A stretch of DNA of 64,000 nt from positions 1,853,501-1,917,500 of the forward strand of contig NZ_LT896716.1 in the NCBI RefSeq assembly GCF_900187405.1. Reading direction: 5' to 3'. Source of the stretch: Geobacter sp. DSM 9736 (GTDB taxonomy: Bacteria > Desulfobacterota > Desulfuromonadia > Geobacterales > Geobacteraceae). The translations under genes were made by a program, and so were the position numbers. This document shows positions 1 to 8,470 of the stretch, in pieces (positions within the stretch are counted from its first letter, which is position 1; each line of letters begins with the position of its first letter). Under the pieces are notes generated by a model. It made no database searches and was not told the DNA's origin. It was given only the letters and a program-made list of their open reading frames with translations.

Positions 1-2673
1 CCGGGCACCCCCAACATATCGGTCGGGATGGAACAGTTCAACGACACCCCGGTCGTCAACGGGACGGTCTATCCTACGACCACGGTGGACCCCAAACCGT
101 ATCGGCTGAGGATTCTGAATGCAGCCAACGACCGCTTCTTCAACCTCCAGATGTACGTCGCCGACTCGACCGGAACCGAGGTTGCCCTTAACGCCGCCGA
201 GCTTGCCGCAGCCCAGCTCGACCCGGTGGTCTTCCCGACACCCGACACGACCGTAAGCCCCGCCGGACCTGACTGGATCCAGATCGGGACCGAGGGTGGC
301 TTCCTCCCCGCGCCGGTGGTCATCCCCAACCAGCACATCACCTGGATTACCGACCCCACCAGATTCGACGTCGGAAACGTGGACAAGCACTCCCTGCTCC
401 TCGCCCCCGCCGAAAGGGCTGACGTCATTGTCGACTTCTCCCAGTTCCGGGGCAAGACGCTGATCCTCTACAATGACGCCCCTGCTGCCTTCCCCGCCCG
501 GGTCCCCAGCTACGATTACTACACGGGTGCTCCCGACCTGAGCCCCAACGGCGCCCCAGGCGTGCTCCCCGGGTACGGACCCAACACCAGGACGGTAATG
601 CAGATAAAGGTTGCCGACGTCGCACCCGCCGGCGCATTCAACCTGGCGGCGCTTCAGACCGCTTTCGCCCACAAGGCAGACGGGACCGGAGTATTCGAGT
701 CGGGTCAGCACCCGGTAATCGTCGGGCAGTCTGCATACAACTCCGCCTACGGCACCACCTTCGCATCGAGCAGCTGGTGCAACTCCCCCGGCAGCGCCAA
801 ATCGAAATGCGACGGTTTTGCCCGCATCTCGGAGCAGGGTGGCGACCTCTTCGGATTCAACACCTTGTCCGCTCCTGACGCAAAGCTCCAGATACCGATT
901 GAACCGAAGGCGATCCATGACGAGATGAACGCAGTCGCCTTCGACGAATTCGGCAGGATGATGGGGAACCTGGGCCTCGAAGCCGTCCCCGCTACCCCCG
1001 GCCTCCAGAACGTCATCCTCTACCCCTACACGAACCCGGTTACGGAGCTGATCGATGCAACCAATCTGCCGAGCACCCTCAATGTTACCCCCATCGCCAC
1101 CCAGGACGGCACGCAGATATGGAAGATCACTCACAACGGCGTCGACACCCATCCGATCCACTTCCACCTGTACGACGTGCAGGTACTCAACCGGGTCACC
1201 TGGGACAATATCGTCATTCCACCCGACGCCAACGAACTGGGCTGGAAGGACACCGTACGCGTCAGTCCGCTACAGGACACCATCGTCGCACTCAGGCCCA
1301 TCATTCCGACCTTGCCGTTCGATCTTCCCAACAGCATCCGTCCGCTGAGCCCGATGATGCCCATCGGTTCGACAGCCGGCTTCAACAACATCGACATCCA
1401 GGGGAATCCGACGACGTCGATCATCAACAAGCTCGTCAACTTCGGATGGGAATATGTGTATCACTGTCACATCCTGAGCCACGAGGAGATGGACATGATG
1501 CGTCCCGTGTCGGTCGCCATGCCGCCGAGACAGCCGGATGGCCTCTCCTACTCGATCATGGGGGACGGCACCAACCAGCTGGTATCGTTGACCTGGAACG
1601 ACAACTCCATCAGCGAAACCGCCTTTGTCGTACAGAAGACGACCGACGGCATTAACTGGACGAATATCGGAACCAGCGATTCTCCCCTGGAGGAGCCCAA
1701 TACCACGGGAACCCGCACCTTCACCGATCCTGCTCCTTACAACCCCGACTCCATACTCAACTATCGGATCGTAGCAGAGAACACCGTCGGCTATGGTGGG
1801 GCATATCCGAGCATGACGGTCAAATCGGTGTCGGCTCCTCTGATCGCGGGCGCACCTGCAATACCTCTGGGAGTGGCGCCGTTTCCTGCCGTTGCAATGA
1901 CGGCTACCGTGGGAACCCCGGCGTTTCAGACGGTGACGGTGACCAACACCACCGGCAGCCCTGTCTCCTTCACCAAACCGAACGCCCTCTCCCTCACCGG
2001 ATCGGCCGACTTCACCATCGTCGCCGGGGCGACCAATACCTGCTCCGGGCAAACGCTCCAGGTGGCTCCTGCGGCACAGTCCACCTGCTCCTTCAAGGTC
2101 GCCTTCAACCCCGCAGCGTCCACCGTCGCAGCAAGGAGTGCAACCCTCACCATCACTCCGGACAGTCTTGCTACCGCAGCTCCTGTTTCCGTAGCGGTGT
2201 CGGGCACCGCCCAATACTCATTCACCATAACCGCCGCCACCAGCGTAACCCCCACCGGCAGCCGCGTCACAGGTACCATTTCCCCATCCGGGACAGTGTA
2301 CATGAACGCGGGGGGAACAAAGGTATTCACGTTAACCCCGGAAGCGGGTTACACGCCGCGTGTCCTGGTGGACGGGGTTTATCAGGCAGTGACCGGCAAT
2401 ACCCTGTCCTTCAGCAACCTGGGAGCCAACCACGTCATCAACGTCAAGTTCGTACGCAACGGCGACGTGGTGGAAGACGGAACGATCTCCGCGAACGATG
2501 CCCTGAAGACCCTGCGGATCGCCCTCGGGCTCGATACACCTACAGTCGAACAGAGGATTGCCGCAGACGTCGGGCCACTGGTGGCAGGCAAACCGAAAGC
2601 CGACGGAACCATCGACGTGACCGACGTACTTCTGATTCTGCGGCGGGTGGTCAATCTCGATCCGAACTGGTAA
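1..2673 (+). CDS. Multicopper oxidase with FN3, Ig-like and dockerin-like C-terminal domains (5' partial)
   Basis: The frame is open from base 1, so the start lies outside the window. The cupredoxin part ends with two copper-ligand signatures: HPIHFHLYD near base 1150 and HCHILSHEEMDMM near base 1465. These match the type 1/2/3 copper motifs of multicopper oxidases, including the axial Met. After the oxidase come a fibronectin-III-like stretch (from about base 1520), an Ig-like beta domain (about 1860-2200) and a C-terminal pair of DxN/DGT-type calcium-loop repeats (about 2458-2660) that look like a type I dockerin. The lipoprotein gene follows after 27 bases, so co-transcription is likely. 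Family members oxidise metals or organics outside the cytoplasm. Geobacter OmpB-type oxidases are a known comparison, but orthology is not shown. The function is firm at family level; the substrate is unknown. Confidence 0.9.
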   Translation, partial: PGTPNISVGMEQFNDTPVVNGTVYPTTTVDPKPYRLRILNAANDRFFNLQMYVADSTGTEVALNAAELAAAQLDPVVFPTPDTTVSPAGPDWIQIGTEGGFLPAPVVIPNQHITWITDPTRFDVGNVDKHSLLLAPAERADVIVDFSQFRGKTLILYNDAPAAFPARVPSYDYYTGAPDLSPNGAPGVLPGYGPNTRTVMQIKVADVAPAGAFNLAALQTAFAHKADGTGVFESGQHPVIVGQSAYNSAYGTTFASSSWCNSPGSAKSKCDGFARISEQGGDLFGFNTLSAPDAKLQIPIEPKAIHDEMNAVAFDEFGRMMGNLGLEAVPATPGLQNVILYPYTNPVTELIDATNLPSTLNVTPIATQDGTQIWKITHNGVDTHPIHFHLYDVQVLNRVTWDNIVIPPDANELGWKDTVRVSPLQDTIVALRPIIPTLPFDLPNSIRPLSPMMPIGSTAGFNNIDIQGNPTTSIINKLVNFGWEYVYHCHILSHEEMDMMRPVSVAMPPRQPDGLSYSIMGDGTNQLVSLTWNDNSISETAFVVQKTTDGINWTNIGTSDSPLEEPNTTGTRTFTDPAPYNPDSILNYRIVAENTVGYGGAYPSMTVKSVSAPLIAGAPAIPLGVAPFPAVAMTATVGTPAFQTVTVTNTTGSPVSFTKPNALSLTGSADFTIVAGATNTCSGQTLQVAPAAQSTCSFKVAFNPAASTVAARSATLTITPDSLATAAPVSVAVSGTAQYSFTITAATSVTPTGSRVTGTISPSGTVYMNAGGTKVFTLTPEAGYTPRVLVDGVYQAVTGNTLSFSNLGANHVINVKFVRNGDVVEDGTISANDALKTLRIALGLDTPTVEQRIAADVGPLVAGKPKADGTIDVTDVLLILRRVVNLDPNW

Positions 2674-2700
2674 TTTCAAAATCTTCGTGAGAGGTGACAT

Positions 2701-3900
2701 ATGAACATGCGATTGATTCTAAACATTCTGGTATGCCTGTCGCTGGCGACACTATTCGGCTGCGGCGGTGGCGGGGGGGCTGCGTCATCAGGCTCACCGT
2801 CACCAGAGGCGTCGACGGTCGTAGCAGGCAAGGCGGTGAAAGGCCCGATAGGCGGCGGTACGGTGAGTATCTATGCCGTCAGCAACGGCACAGTAGATCG
2901 CTCGGCTCCCCTGGGCACCTTCGGCCCGACACCGGCAAGCGGAGCTTACTCCATCGACATCGGCTCCTACACAGGGCCCGTCCTCGTCGAGATCGTGGGG
3001 GGGAACTACATTGACGAGGCGACCGGTGCCCAGATCGACATCACCGGCGTGCCGCTCCGGGCTATGGTCGGCAACGCTTCGGGCGACGTCAGTGCTGCCG
3101 TAACGGCCCTCACCGAGATCGCCGCCAAGCGCGTCGTGGATTCGGGTGCCCCCATCACCGCCGAGGCCATTTCAGCGGCCAATACCGATGTGGGAAGCAC
3201 ATTCGGCGTAGCCGACATTATCGGAACCATACCGGTGAACGCCGCCGTGGCGGGGGCAGATACCGCCCCCCTGGCACAGCAGCAGTACGGCGTCGCCCTT
3301 GCCGCCGTTTCCAAGTACATGCAGCTGAATTCCCGCACTCTCGGGCAATCGATCACCGATTATACCCCTCCCCCCACGGCAGATCTCCTGCTCAAGCTGG
3401 ACACTGCGCGCACCGCTTTCCTCGCCGATCCGGAGCGGAACCAGACCAGCATAACGGTCAACACTCCTGCCACCAAGGCCGTTCTCAAGCTGAGCACGGC
3501 CGGCACCCTGACGGCACCGGCCACCATCGGCGGGATCGAGGTCCTGATCAGCCTTCCGACGGGGGTATCGGTACCATTGGCCGACCAGGTGACCGGTGAG
3601 GTGGATGCCGCGGCGTTCACGGTCTCCGGAGTGGCCCCCGCGGGCACGTCGGCCAGCGGGAAGTTTACAGCCGCCGCCGGTACATCGCCGGCGACGATAA
3701 AATTGATCGTCACAAGTACTGCCGGATTCGGTACCGGTGAGTTCGTCACCATAACCTGCAACCTGGCTTCCGGCACCGTCGTCACCCAATCCGACTTCAG
3801 CCTGACAGGCTTCAAGGCGGTTAACAATGTCCTGACAGGCGGGAGCGTCGGGGCCCCCATCAGCGGCATTACCCCTGCCCTTACCGCCACGTTGCAGTAA
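2701..3900 (+). CDS. Lipoprotein with cohesin-like C-terminal half
   Basis: The ATG follows a GAGGTGA ribosome site. The N-terminus is a lipoprotein signal with lipobox LFGC at about residue 21, then a Gly-rich linker, so it should be lipid-anchored outside the inner membrane. Residues about 40-260 are a carboxypeptidase-regulatory-like beta segment (KAVKGPIGGGTVSIYA) followed by an Ala-rich helical region. Residues about 265-399 are a beta-sandwich-like stretch (GGIEVLISLPTGVSV, later GFGTGEFVTITC) whose pattern recalls cohesin domains. The cohesin call rests on pattern only. Its position directly behind a dockerin-tailed multicopper oxidase suggests a tether for that enzyme. I do not recognise a specific gene name. 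Confidence 0.7.
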   Translation: MNMRLILNILVCLSLATLFGCGGGGGAASSGSPSPEASTVVAGKAVKGPIGGGTVSIYAVSNGTVDRSAPLGTFGPTPASGAYSIDIGSYTGPVLVEIVGGNYIDEATGAQIDITGVPLRAMVGNASGDVSAAVTALTEIAAKRVVDSGAPITAEAISAANTDVGSTFGVADIIGTIPVNAAVAGADTAPLAQQQYGVALAAVSKYMQLNSRTLGQSITDYTPPPTADLLLKLDTARTAFLADPERNQTSITVNTPATKAVLKLSTAGTLTAPATIGGIEVLISLPTGVSVPLADQVTGEVDAAAFTVSGVAPAGTSASGKFTAAAGTSPATIKLIVTSTAGFGTGEFVTITCNLASGTVVTQSDFSLTGFKAVNNVLTGGSVGAPISGITPALTATLQ

Positions 3901-3927
3901 AGCAGCAGGCAGCATGGAAGGAACATC

Positions 3928-3973
3928 GATGCCTTGCGGGAAGAAGCCTCTCCCGCAAGGCATCTTCGTTTTT
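3928..3973 (+). terminator. Intrinsic terminator of the oxidase/lipoprotein unit
   Basis: A perfect 14-base stem (3928-3941 with 3951-3964, GATGCCTTGCGGGA and its complement) has a 9-base loop and is followed by a T-rich tail at 3965-3973. It sits 28 bases past the lipoprotein stop codon. Confidence 0.9.
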
Positions 3974-4092
3974 CGGCAAGGGAACGAATGCGCTCAGGCT
4001 CAATCCCGCTCTTTCAGGATGGAAGGACACTCCCCGTGGCGGCTACACAGCGGCCGAAACTCCGATATACTTGAACAGTCGCGGAGGGGCGC

Positions 4093-4668
4093 ATGTCGAT
4101 GCAAGATTTCGTCACCACGTTCGGGTACCCGGCCCTCTTCGCCGGTGCATTCCTGGAAGGAGAGACCTTTCTGTTCCTTGCCGGATTCATGGCCCATCGC
4201 GGCTACCTGGACCTGTCGCTGGTCATGCTGACCGGGTTCATGGCGGCATTTGCCTCGGATGAGCTTTTCTTCTTCATCGGGAAAACCAAGGGGAGCCGGT
4301 TTATCGACAAGAGGCCGCAGTGGCGGGCCAGGGTCGAAAAGGTGCGAAGCCTGCTCGACCGGTACAAGAAGAGGATGGTCCTGAGCTTCCGGTTTCTATA
4401 CGGATTGCGCACCGTCAGCCCCTTCGTCATCGGGATGAGCGGCTTCGACACCCGTGAGTTCCTGGGCCTGAACGCCATCGGTGCGGCCATATGGGCACTG
4501 ATCATGGCAACGGCAGGGTACTTCTTCGGGCAGGCCCTTGAGACGGTGATGGATGACGTAAAGCATCACGAGTGGCAGATTGTCGCCGCATTGGCAGCGG
4601 TCGGGGTTACGATCTGGCTGGTCAGGTACCGGCTGCTGCTGCGGCGCGACAGCCGGAGAGCCCCTTAG
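4093..4668 (+). CDS. DedA/VTT-family membrane protein
   Basis: This 191-residue polytopic protein has the DedA hallmarks: an early Glu in a membrane re-entrant stretch (FLEGETFLFLAG, about residues 20-31) and the R-[FY]-x-x-G-x-R signature (RFLYGLRTVSPF, about 99-110). At least four hydrophobic segments are visible, the last ending in an Arg-rich cytoplasmic tail. DedA proteins act in the inner membrane. Several are needed for envelope integrity, and some flip undecaprenyl phosphate or phospholipids. The subfamily cannot be set from sequence reading alone. It stands alone, with a terminator upstream and a convergent gene downstream. Confidence 0.88.
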   Translation: MSMQDFVTTFGYPALFAGAFLEGETFLFLAGFMAHRGYLDLSLVMLTGFMAAFASDELFFFIGKTKGSRFIDKRPQWRARVEKVRSLLDRYKKRMVLSFRFLYGLRTVSPFVIGMSGFDTREFLGLNAIGAAIWALIMATAGYFFGQALETVMDDVKHHEWQIVAALAAVGVTIWLVRYRLLLRRDSRRAP

Positions 4669-4669
4669 C

Positions 4670-4951
4670 TCAGGCCGCAGCTCTCTCGTTCTCCAGCACC
4701 AGCTCCTGCACCATCTCTCCCAGCATCCGCCGGATGGTCCGCTCCTCAACGAAGCTGAAGAGTTCTCCGCTGCCGAACTCGATGTCCACGCAGTCGCGCC
4801 AGCGCGTCACCGTCACCGGCACCTCGCTCACCCCGTTACCCAGCAGGCCGTGGCACAGCAGTTCAGTCCCGCCGTTCCTCCGTCGAGGCCGGCTGGTCCG
4901 CAGATCGAAATAAACTCCCTGGTCAAATATGTCGTTGGTAAGGTATGTCAT
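4670..4951 (-). CDS. Small conserved hypothetical protein
   Basis: This 93-residue protein starts at the ATG at 4951, seven bases after a consensus AAGGAGGT; the longer reading from 4981 has no ribosome site. It contains an Arg-rich basic patch near residues 21-26 and a conserved-looking core (CVDIEFGSGELFSF, about 60-73). I do not recognise the family. A decayed second copy lies at about 8.5 kb, which supports that this is a real, duplicated gene. It is convergent with the dedA-like gene, with only one base between the stop codons, and no terminator hairpin is visible between them. Confidence 0.7.
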   Translation of the reverse strand: MTYLTNDIFDQGVYFDLRTSRPRRRNGGTELLCHGLLGNGVSEVPVTVTRWRDCVDIEFGSGELFSFVEERTIRRMLGEMVQELVLENERAAA

Positions 4952-5032
4952 GGTCGCACCTCCTTGTTTGCCATTAAACAAGGAGTGTGCGACAGGATAT
5001 GTCTCAGGTGGGTAACCGGATGGAGTGGGACT

Positions 5033-6742
5033 TTACTTTCTCACCCCTAGCGCCACGGCGGTGGCCGAACCATCATGTTCACCATAGAACCGGGCATCGC
5101 CGTAGTAGCTGATCTTTCCGTTTTGCGAGAGGATCCAGTAACCCTGGCCCGAGGGTGTCACCCCAATCGAGACCGCCTGGCCGTTACCGCCGACCCCGTG
5201 TCCATGGTACCGGGCATCTCCGTAGGTATGGATGCCGCCGTTTCTCGAGAGTATCCAGTAGCCGTTGCCGGAGGGGGTAACTCCCAGGTCCACCGCCTCG
5301 TTATCGCCGCCGACCCCGTGCCCATGGTAACCGGCATCGCCATAGGTATGAATACCGCCGTTCCTCGATAGGATCCAGTAGCCCTTGCCGCTTGGCGTCA
5401 CCCCAAGAGCGACCGCATCGCCATCATGTCCGACACCGTGGCCATGGTATTTGGCATCTCCGTAGGTGTGGATGCCGCCGTTTCTGGAAAGAATCCAGTA
5501 GCCGTTGCCGGAGGGTGTTACGCCGAGGGAGACGGCTGCATTGTCATGGCCGACACCGTGGCCATGGTAGCCGGCGTCTCCGTAGGTGTGGATGCCGCCG
5601 TTTCTGGAAAGAATCCAGTAGCCGTGGCCGGAAGGCTTGATCCCAAGATCTACAGCCTCGTTATCCCCGCCGACACCATGGCCGTGATAGCCTGCGTCTC
5701 CGTACGTATTGATACCCCCCTCCTGGTTTACGATCCAGTAGCCCCCGCTGTTTCTGAAATTGCTGTTGATCAGAAAGAAGATCAGCTTTTCGTGGACGAA
5801 ATCCATGGGCACTATGCCCATGGGGCCGTGATTGGTTACCAGCGTATTCATGAGCCACGGGTTTATCTTGTTTGCGAAATCGAGGGGCGAGGAGAGGGAT
5901 TTCCATTGGGTCGCGCTGGTAAAGGAAAGGTACAGGCTGTCCGGCGAACTGTCCCTCTGAGCTGCGGTGATGTTGTTTCTGATGGCCCTTTTCTTCTCGT
6001 CGACCCCTTGGTCGAAATAGCCTCCCGGGGAGTAGAGATCTTCCGTGTACAGCGTCTGCCGCGGGTCACGATTGAAAACCTGCGGGGTGTCGCTCATGTG
6101 GAGCCATATCCCGATAAACCCTTCGCCGTTGGGGTCCAGGCCGAATCTTCGAAGCAACACTATTTTCCCCCGTACATCTCCCAGCAGGGGAATCGAATTG
6201 CCCAGATACCAGAGGTCCGGATCGCGATCGTGGTATCGAAGAAAGGCGTGGTAATAGGTCAAGGAGGGAAGATAATGATCGTACTCGTCCTTGAGGCTCA
6301 TAAGTATGGTTTCAGAGGGGTGGTCTTTCAGGAAGGCACGGCAATCGTTTATTACATCGGTGAGATTCAGATGCAGATAAAAATCCTCGTGATGGATGAC
6401 GATGCTGTCCCTGTAGAGCCTGCCGCGAATGTCGAGGAAGCGGACTCCGGCTTTGAGCTGTTCGGAGATGCTCATGTTCTGCGTCTTCACGAATCCGGCC
6501 CCGTCGATGGCGTGTGAAGTGTAGGTGCCTGTGTCATGTGTTCCGGGGATGGTCAATCGACTGATAGGGGTATCGTCACTGATCAGGCCCATCCAGTCGG
6601 ATGGAACGATTTTGAAGTAGGTTTCCCGGAGGGCCGGCAACCCGTCGGAAGAAGACGTTCTTTCGGAACAGGCAGAAAGCAACACCAGGGGCAGCAGAAG
6701 CGCCGCTGCGGTTCGGACCAGCCTGAAAAGCATTTTTCTCAT
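5033..6742 (-). CDS. PI-PLC X-domain lipoprotein with six 40-residue C-terminal repeats
   Basis: The start chosen is the ATG at 6742, six bases after GGTGA; the in-frame ATG at 6784 lacks a ribosome site and adds a charged extension before the signal. The N-terminus is a lipoprotein signal ending in LLSAC. Residues about 40-330 resemble bacterial phosphatidylinositol-specific phospholipase C X domains: a GTHD catalytic His, then FLDIRGR and an IHHE second His, with LKDEYD further on. Residues about 330-569 are six near-identical 40-residue units (GYWILSRNGGIHTYGDAGYH type), which look like an adhesive or cell-wall/propeller-like domain. The expected reaction is cleavage of phosphatidylinositol or a related lipid at the cell surface; the true substrate in this organism is unknown. 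Confidence 0.85.
   Translation of the reverse strand: MRKMLFRLVRTAAALLLPLVLLSACSERTSSSDGLPALRETYFKIVPSDWMGLISDDTPISRLTIPGTHDTGTYTSHAIDGAGFVKTQNMSISEQLKAGVRFLDIRGRLYRDSIVIHHEDFYLHLNLTDVINDCRAFLKDHPSETILMSLKDEYDHYLPSLTYYHAFLRYHDRDPDLWYLGNSIPLLGDVRGKIVLLRRFGLDPNGEGFIGIWLHMSDTPQVFNRDPRQTLYTEDLYSPGGYFDQGVDEKKRAIRNNITAAQRDSSPDSLYLSFTSATQWKSLSSPLDFANKINPWLMNTLVTNHGPMGIVPMDFVHEKLIFFLINSNFRNSGGYWIVNQEGGINTYGDAGYHGHGVGGDNEAVDLGIKPSGHGYWILSRNGGIHTYGDAGYHGHGVGHDNAAVSLGVTPSGNGYWILSRNGGIHTYGDAKYHGHGVGHDGDAVALGVTPSGKGYWILSRNGGIHTYGDAGYHGHGVGGDNEAVDLGVTPSGNGYWILSRNGGIHTYGDARYHGHGVGGNGQAVSIGVTPSGQGYWILSQNGKISYYGDARFYGEHDGSATAVALGVRK
5036..5752 (-). repeat. Six tandem 120-bp coding repeats
   Basis: Within the PI-PLC-like gene the unit GYW...SG recurs every 40 residues (120 bases, seen for example between 5461 and 5581). 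The middle four copies are almost identical in DNA; the first and last have diverged. This pattern fits recent expansion by unequal recombination. Confidence 0.92.
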
Positions 6743-6863
6743 GATATCACCATGCCTTACGTGGAGTGGCAACCATATCCTCATCGGTTAAAGCCGATGT
6801 TGCTTAATGATTATTCATCCTGTCAACAGACTAAGGTATGAGTCGAAGAGGTTGAACATCGGA

Positions 6864-6892
6864 TTGACTCGTATCGGCCAAACTGCTAGACT
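6864..6892 (+). promoter_or_regulatory. Sigma-70 type promoter
   Basis: TTGACT (6864-6869) and TAGACT (6887-6892) are separated by exactly 17 bases. Transcription would start near 6899 and cover a short ORF that ends before a strong terminator at 7043-7077. Confidence 0.75.
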
Positions 6893-6923
6893 TGCGGCCA
6901 GGTAACCCAAAGGAGACTGAATC

Positions 6924-7013
6924 TTGAAATCTTTCACCGCACAGAACAAGTACATGCTCAAGATAGCGCCTGTTCGTTCTTATGCGCAGCATGAATCTGT
7001 GCCGGAGGGTTAG
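6924..7013 (+). CDS. Possible 29-residue peptide with TTG start
   Basis: A TTG codon seven bases after AGGAGA opens a 29-codon frame (begins LKSFTAQNKYML, ends SVPEG, TAG at 7011). It is framed by a good sigma-70 promoter and an intrinsic terminator, so it would be the only gene of a short transcript of about 180 bases. It has no signal peptide or transmembrane segment; it is basic in the middle and acidic at the end. It might be a leader peptide, a small effector or a peptide precursor. The transcript could instead be a noncoding RNA. Confidence 0.4.
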   Translation: MKSFTAQNKYMLKIAPVRSYAQHESVPEG

Positions 7014-7042
7014 CTTTAGCTAAGGAAACCAGATCAACCAAG

Positions 7043-7077
7043 ACCCCCGCCGGCACTGCTGGTGGGGGTTTTTTTAT
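7043..7077 (+). terminator. Intrinsic terminator ahead of the MreB-like gene
   Basis: An eight-pair GC stem (CCCCCGCC with GGTGGGGG, one G-T pair) is followed by seven T residues. It ends the short promoter/ORF unit 45 bases before the next start codon, so it could also attenuate the MreB-like gene. Confidence 0.88.
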
Positions 7078-7121
7078 TGTCTAAGCCCCCCGCGAGACCT
7101 CTTCGTGAAAGGACAGGACCG

Positions 7122-8015
7122 ATGCCGAGATTCGATCTTCACTGGCGACAACATGTCGCCCTGGATGTTGGGACCGCAACGACACGGATTGCCACCGGCA
7201 CAAAATCTTTCCTGGTGAAGCCCTCCGTTGCGGAGGGGAAACCGGCCTTGGCCAACGGCGTTGTCGTTGATCCCGAAGGGGTGTTACAGCTCCTCAAGCC
7301 CCTTCTGGATCGGGCTAAACTTTTCGGCATGCTGAAACCATGCGTTCTGGCATGCGCGCCTAGTGATGCCCGGCCCGAGGAGCGAGCATTGCTCAGACAT
7401 TCAATCATGAAAGCCGGGGCCGCATCGGTGTCCATGATACCTGAGCCCCTTGCTGCGGCAATCGGTAGCGGACTCGATGTCACCTCACCATATGCGCAGA
7501 TGGTCATCGATATCGGGGAGGGGGTTACCGATTGCGCCGTCATCGTATCGGGCAAGATCCTGGCCACCTGTGCAGTCCGAAAGGGATGCTCCCATATGCG
7601 AAGCGCAATAATTCAAACCGCGCGGGAGAATGGCTGGACCATCTCCGATGAAAATTACGCAGAGCTGCTGATGCGCACTCGCGGGATAAAGCGCGAGCCG
7701 GCTGAGAGGGGTAGCACCCTGGCTGCCGTCGGACTGCAATCTGTTGTAGAGAATATCGCTATGACAGCGCAATGTTTTTTTAAGGATCTGCCGGACAGCT
7801 TGGGATGCGATATCATCGACAGCGGCATCTGCCTCACAGGAGGCGGATCACTTATACCTGGTGTAAGGGAATACATTGAACGGCATCTCGGAATCAGCAT
7901 AAAACCTGCCGGCAACCCCCTTACGTCGGTGGCAGAAGGAGCACGTGCAATTCTACCCGTCATCTTTTCACCCAACAACCGGCTCTCTTCCCCGCTTGGC
8001 GGCAACTACCATTAG
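7122..8015 (+). CDS. MreB-like actin-family ATPase
   Basis: The ATG at 7122 begins the conserved fold; a GTG further upstream lies inside a terminator and is not credible. The three actin-fold nucleotide motifs are visible: phosphate-1 (DVGTATTRIATG, about residues 15-26), phosphate-2 (DIGEGVTDCAVIVSG, about 127-141) and the adenosine motif (CLTGGGSLIPGV, about 247-258). At 297 residues it is shorter than typical MreB (about 340) and is not next to mreC/mreD, so it is probably a divergent paralogue, not the cell-shape MreB. The rnk-like gene starts 12 bases after its stop, with the ribosome site overlapping the stop codon, so the two are likely translated from one message. Confidence 0.82.
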   Translation: MPRFDLHWRQHVALDVGTATTRIATGTKSFLVKPSVAEGKPALANGVVVDPEGVLQLLKPLLDRAKLFGMLKPCVLACAPSDARPEERALLRHSIMKAGAASVSMIPEPLAAAIGSGLDVTSPYAQMVIDIGEGVTDCAVIVSGKILATCAVRKGCSHMRSAIIQTARENGWTISDENYAELLMRTRGIKREPAERGSTLAAVGLQSVVENIAMTAQCFFKDLPDSLGCDIIDSGICLTGGGSLIPGVREYIERHLGISIKPAGNPLTSVAEGARAILPVIFSPNNRLSSPLGGNYH

Positions 8016-8026
8016 GAGGTTACACC

Positions 8027-8452
8027 GTGACGAACCATAAACGCAGACAGATTTACATCACCGAATTCGATCTGGATCGCCTGGAGGATCTCATAGAGAA
8101 GCATCGAGCAAAGACATCCCGAGACACGAGAAACCTGGACGAGCTCGAACAGGAGCTGGGAAAAGCCGAGGTAGTGTCGCCGGAAAGCATACCGCCGGAC
8201 GTCATCACCATGAACTCCCGGGTACGCCTTGAAGATGCGGACTCAGGACACGCTACGGTTTACACGCTCGTATTCCCGGCGGACGCTGATGTCGAGAAGG
8301 GGAAGATATCGATCCTAGCCCCGATAGGAACTGCCATGATCGGGTATAGGGTCGGAGATAAAATTACCTGGGATGTACCGGGCGGACAGAAAAACCTGGC
8401 CGTAAAGGAAATACTGTATCAACCGGAATCGGCCGGCGATTATCACCTGTAA
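8027..8452 (+). CDS. rnk: Rnk-like regulator of nucleoside diphosphate kinase (GreA/GreB C-terminal fold)
   Basis: This 141-residue protein has a GTG start with TTAGGAGGT that overlaps the end of the MreB-like gene. It has a short N-terminal helical region and a GreA/GreB-type FKBP-like C-terminal domain (MNSRVRLEDADSG, then SILAPIGTAMIGYRVGD). This is the layout of Rnk, which binds RNA polymerase but lacks the long coiled-coil needed for transcript cleavage. Pairing with an MreB-like gene is unusual and its meaning is unclear. Confidence 0.85.
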   Translation: MTNHKRRQIYITEFDLDRLEDLIEKHRAKTSRDTRNLDELEQELGKAEVVSPESIPPDVITMNSRVRLEDADSGHATVYTLVFPADADVEKGKISILAPIGTAMIGYRVGDKITWDVPGGQKNLAVKEILYQPESAGDYHL

Positions 8453-8470
8453 CCAAACTTTATCATCCGA

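Noticed and set aside
5036..5752. CRISPR array suggested by regular spacing
   Set aside because: The repeats are coding, 120 bases long, with no unique spacers and no cas genes.
5426..6517. Long plus-strand frame of 363 codons opposite the PI-PLC gene
   Set aside because: It mirrors the repeats of the minus-strand gene, has no ribosome site and no domain; the minus strand has signal peptide, lipobox and catalytic motifs.
6893..7040. Riboswitch before the MreB-like gene
   Set aside because: No GEMM, preQ1, fluoride, cobalamin or other core could be matched; reported only as an undefined leader.
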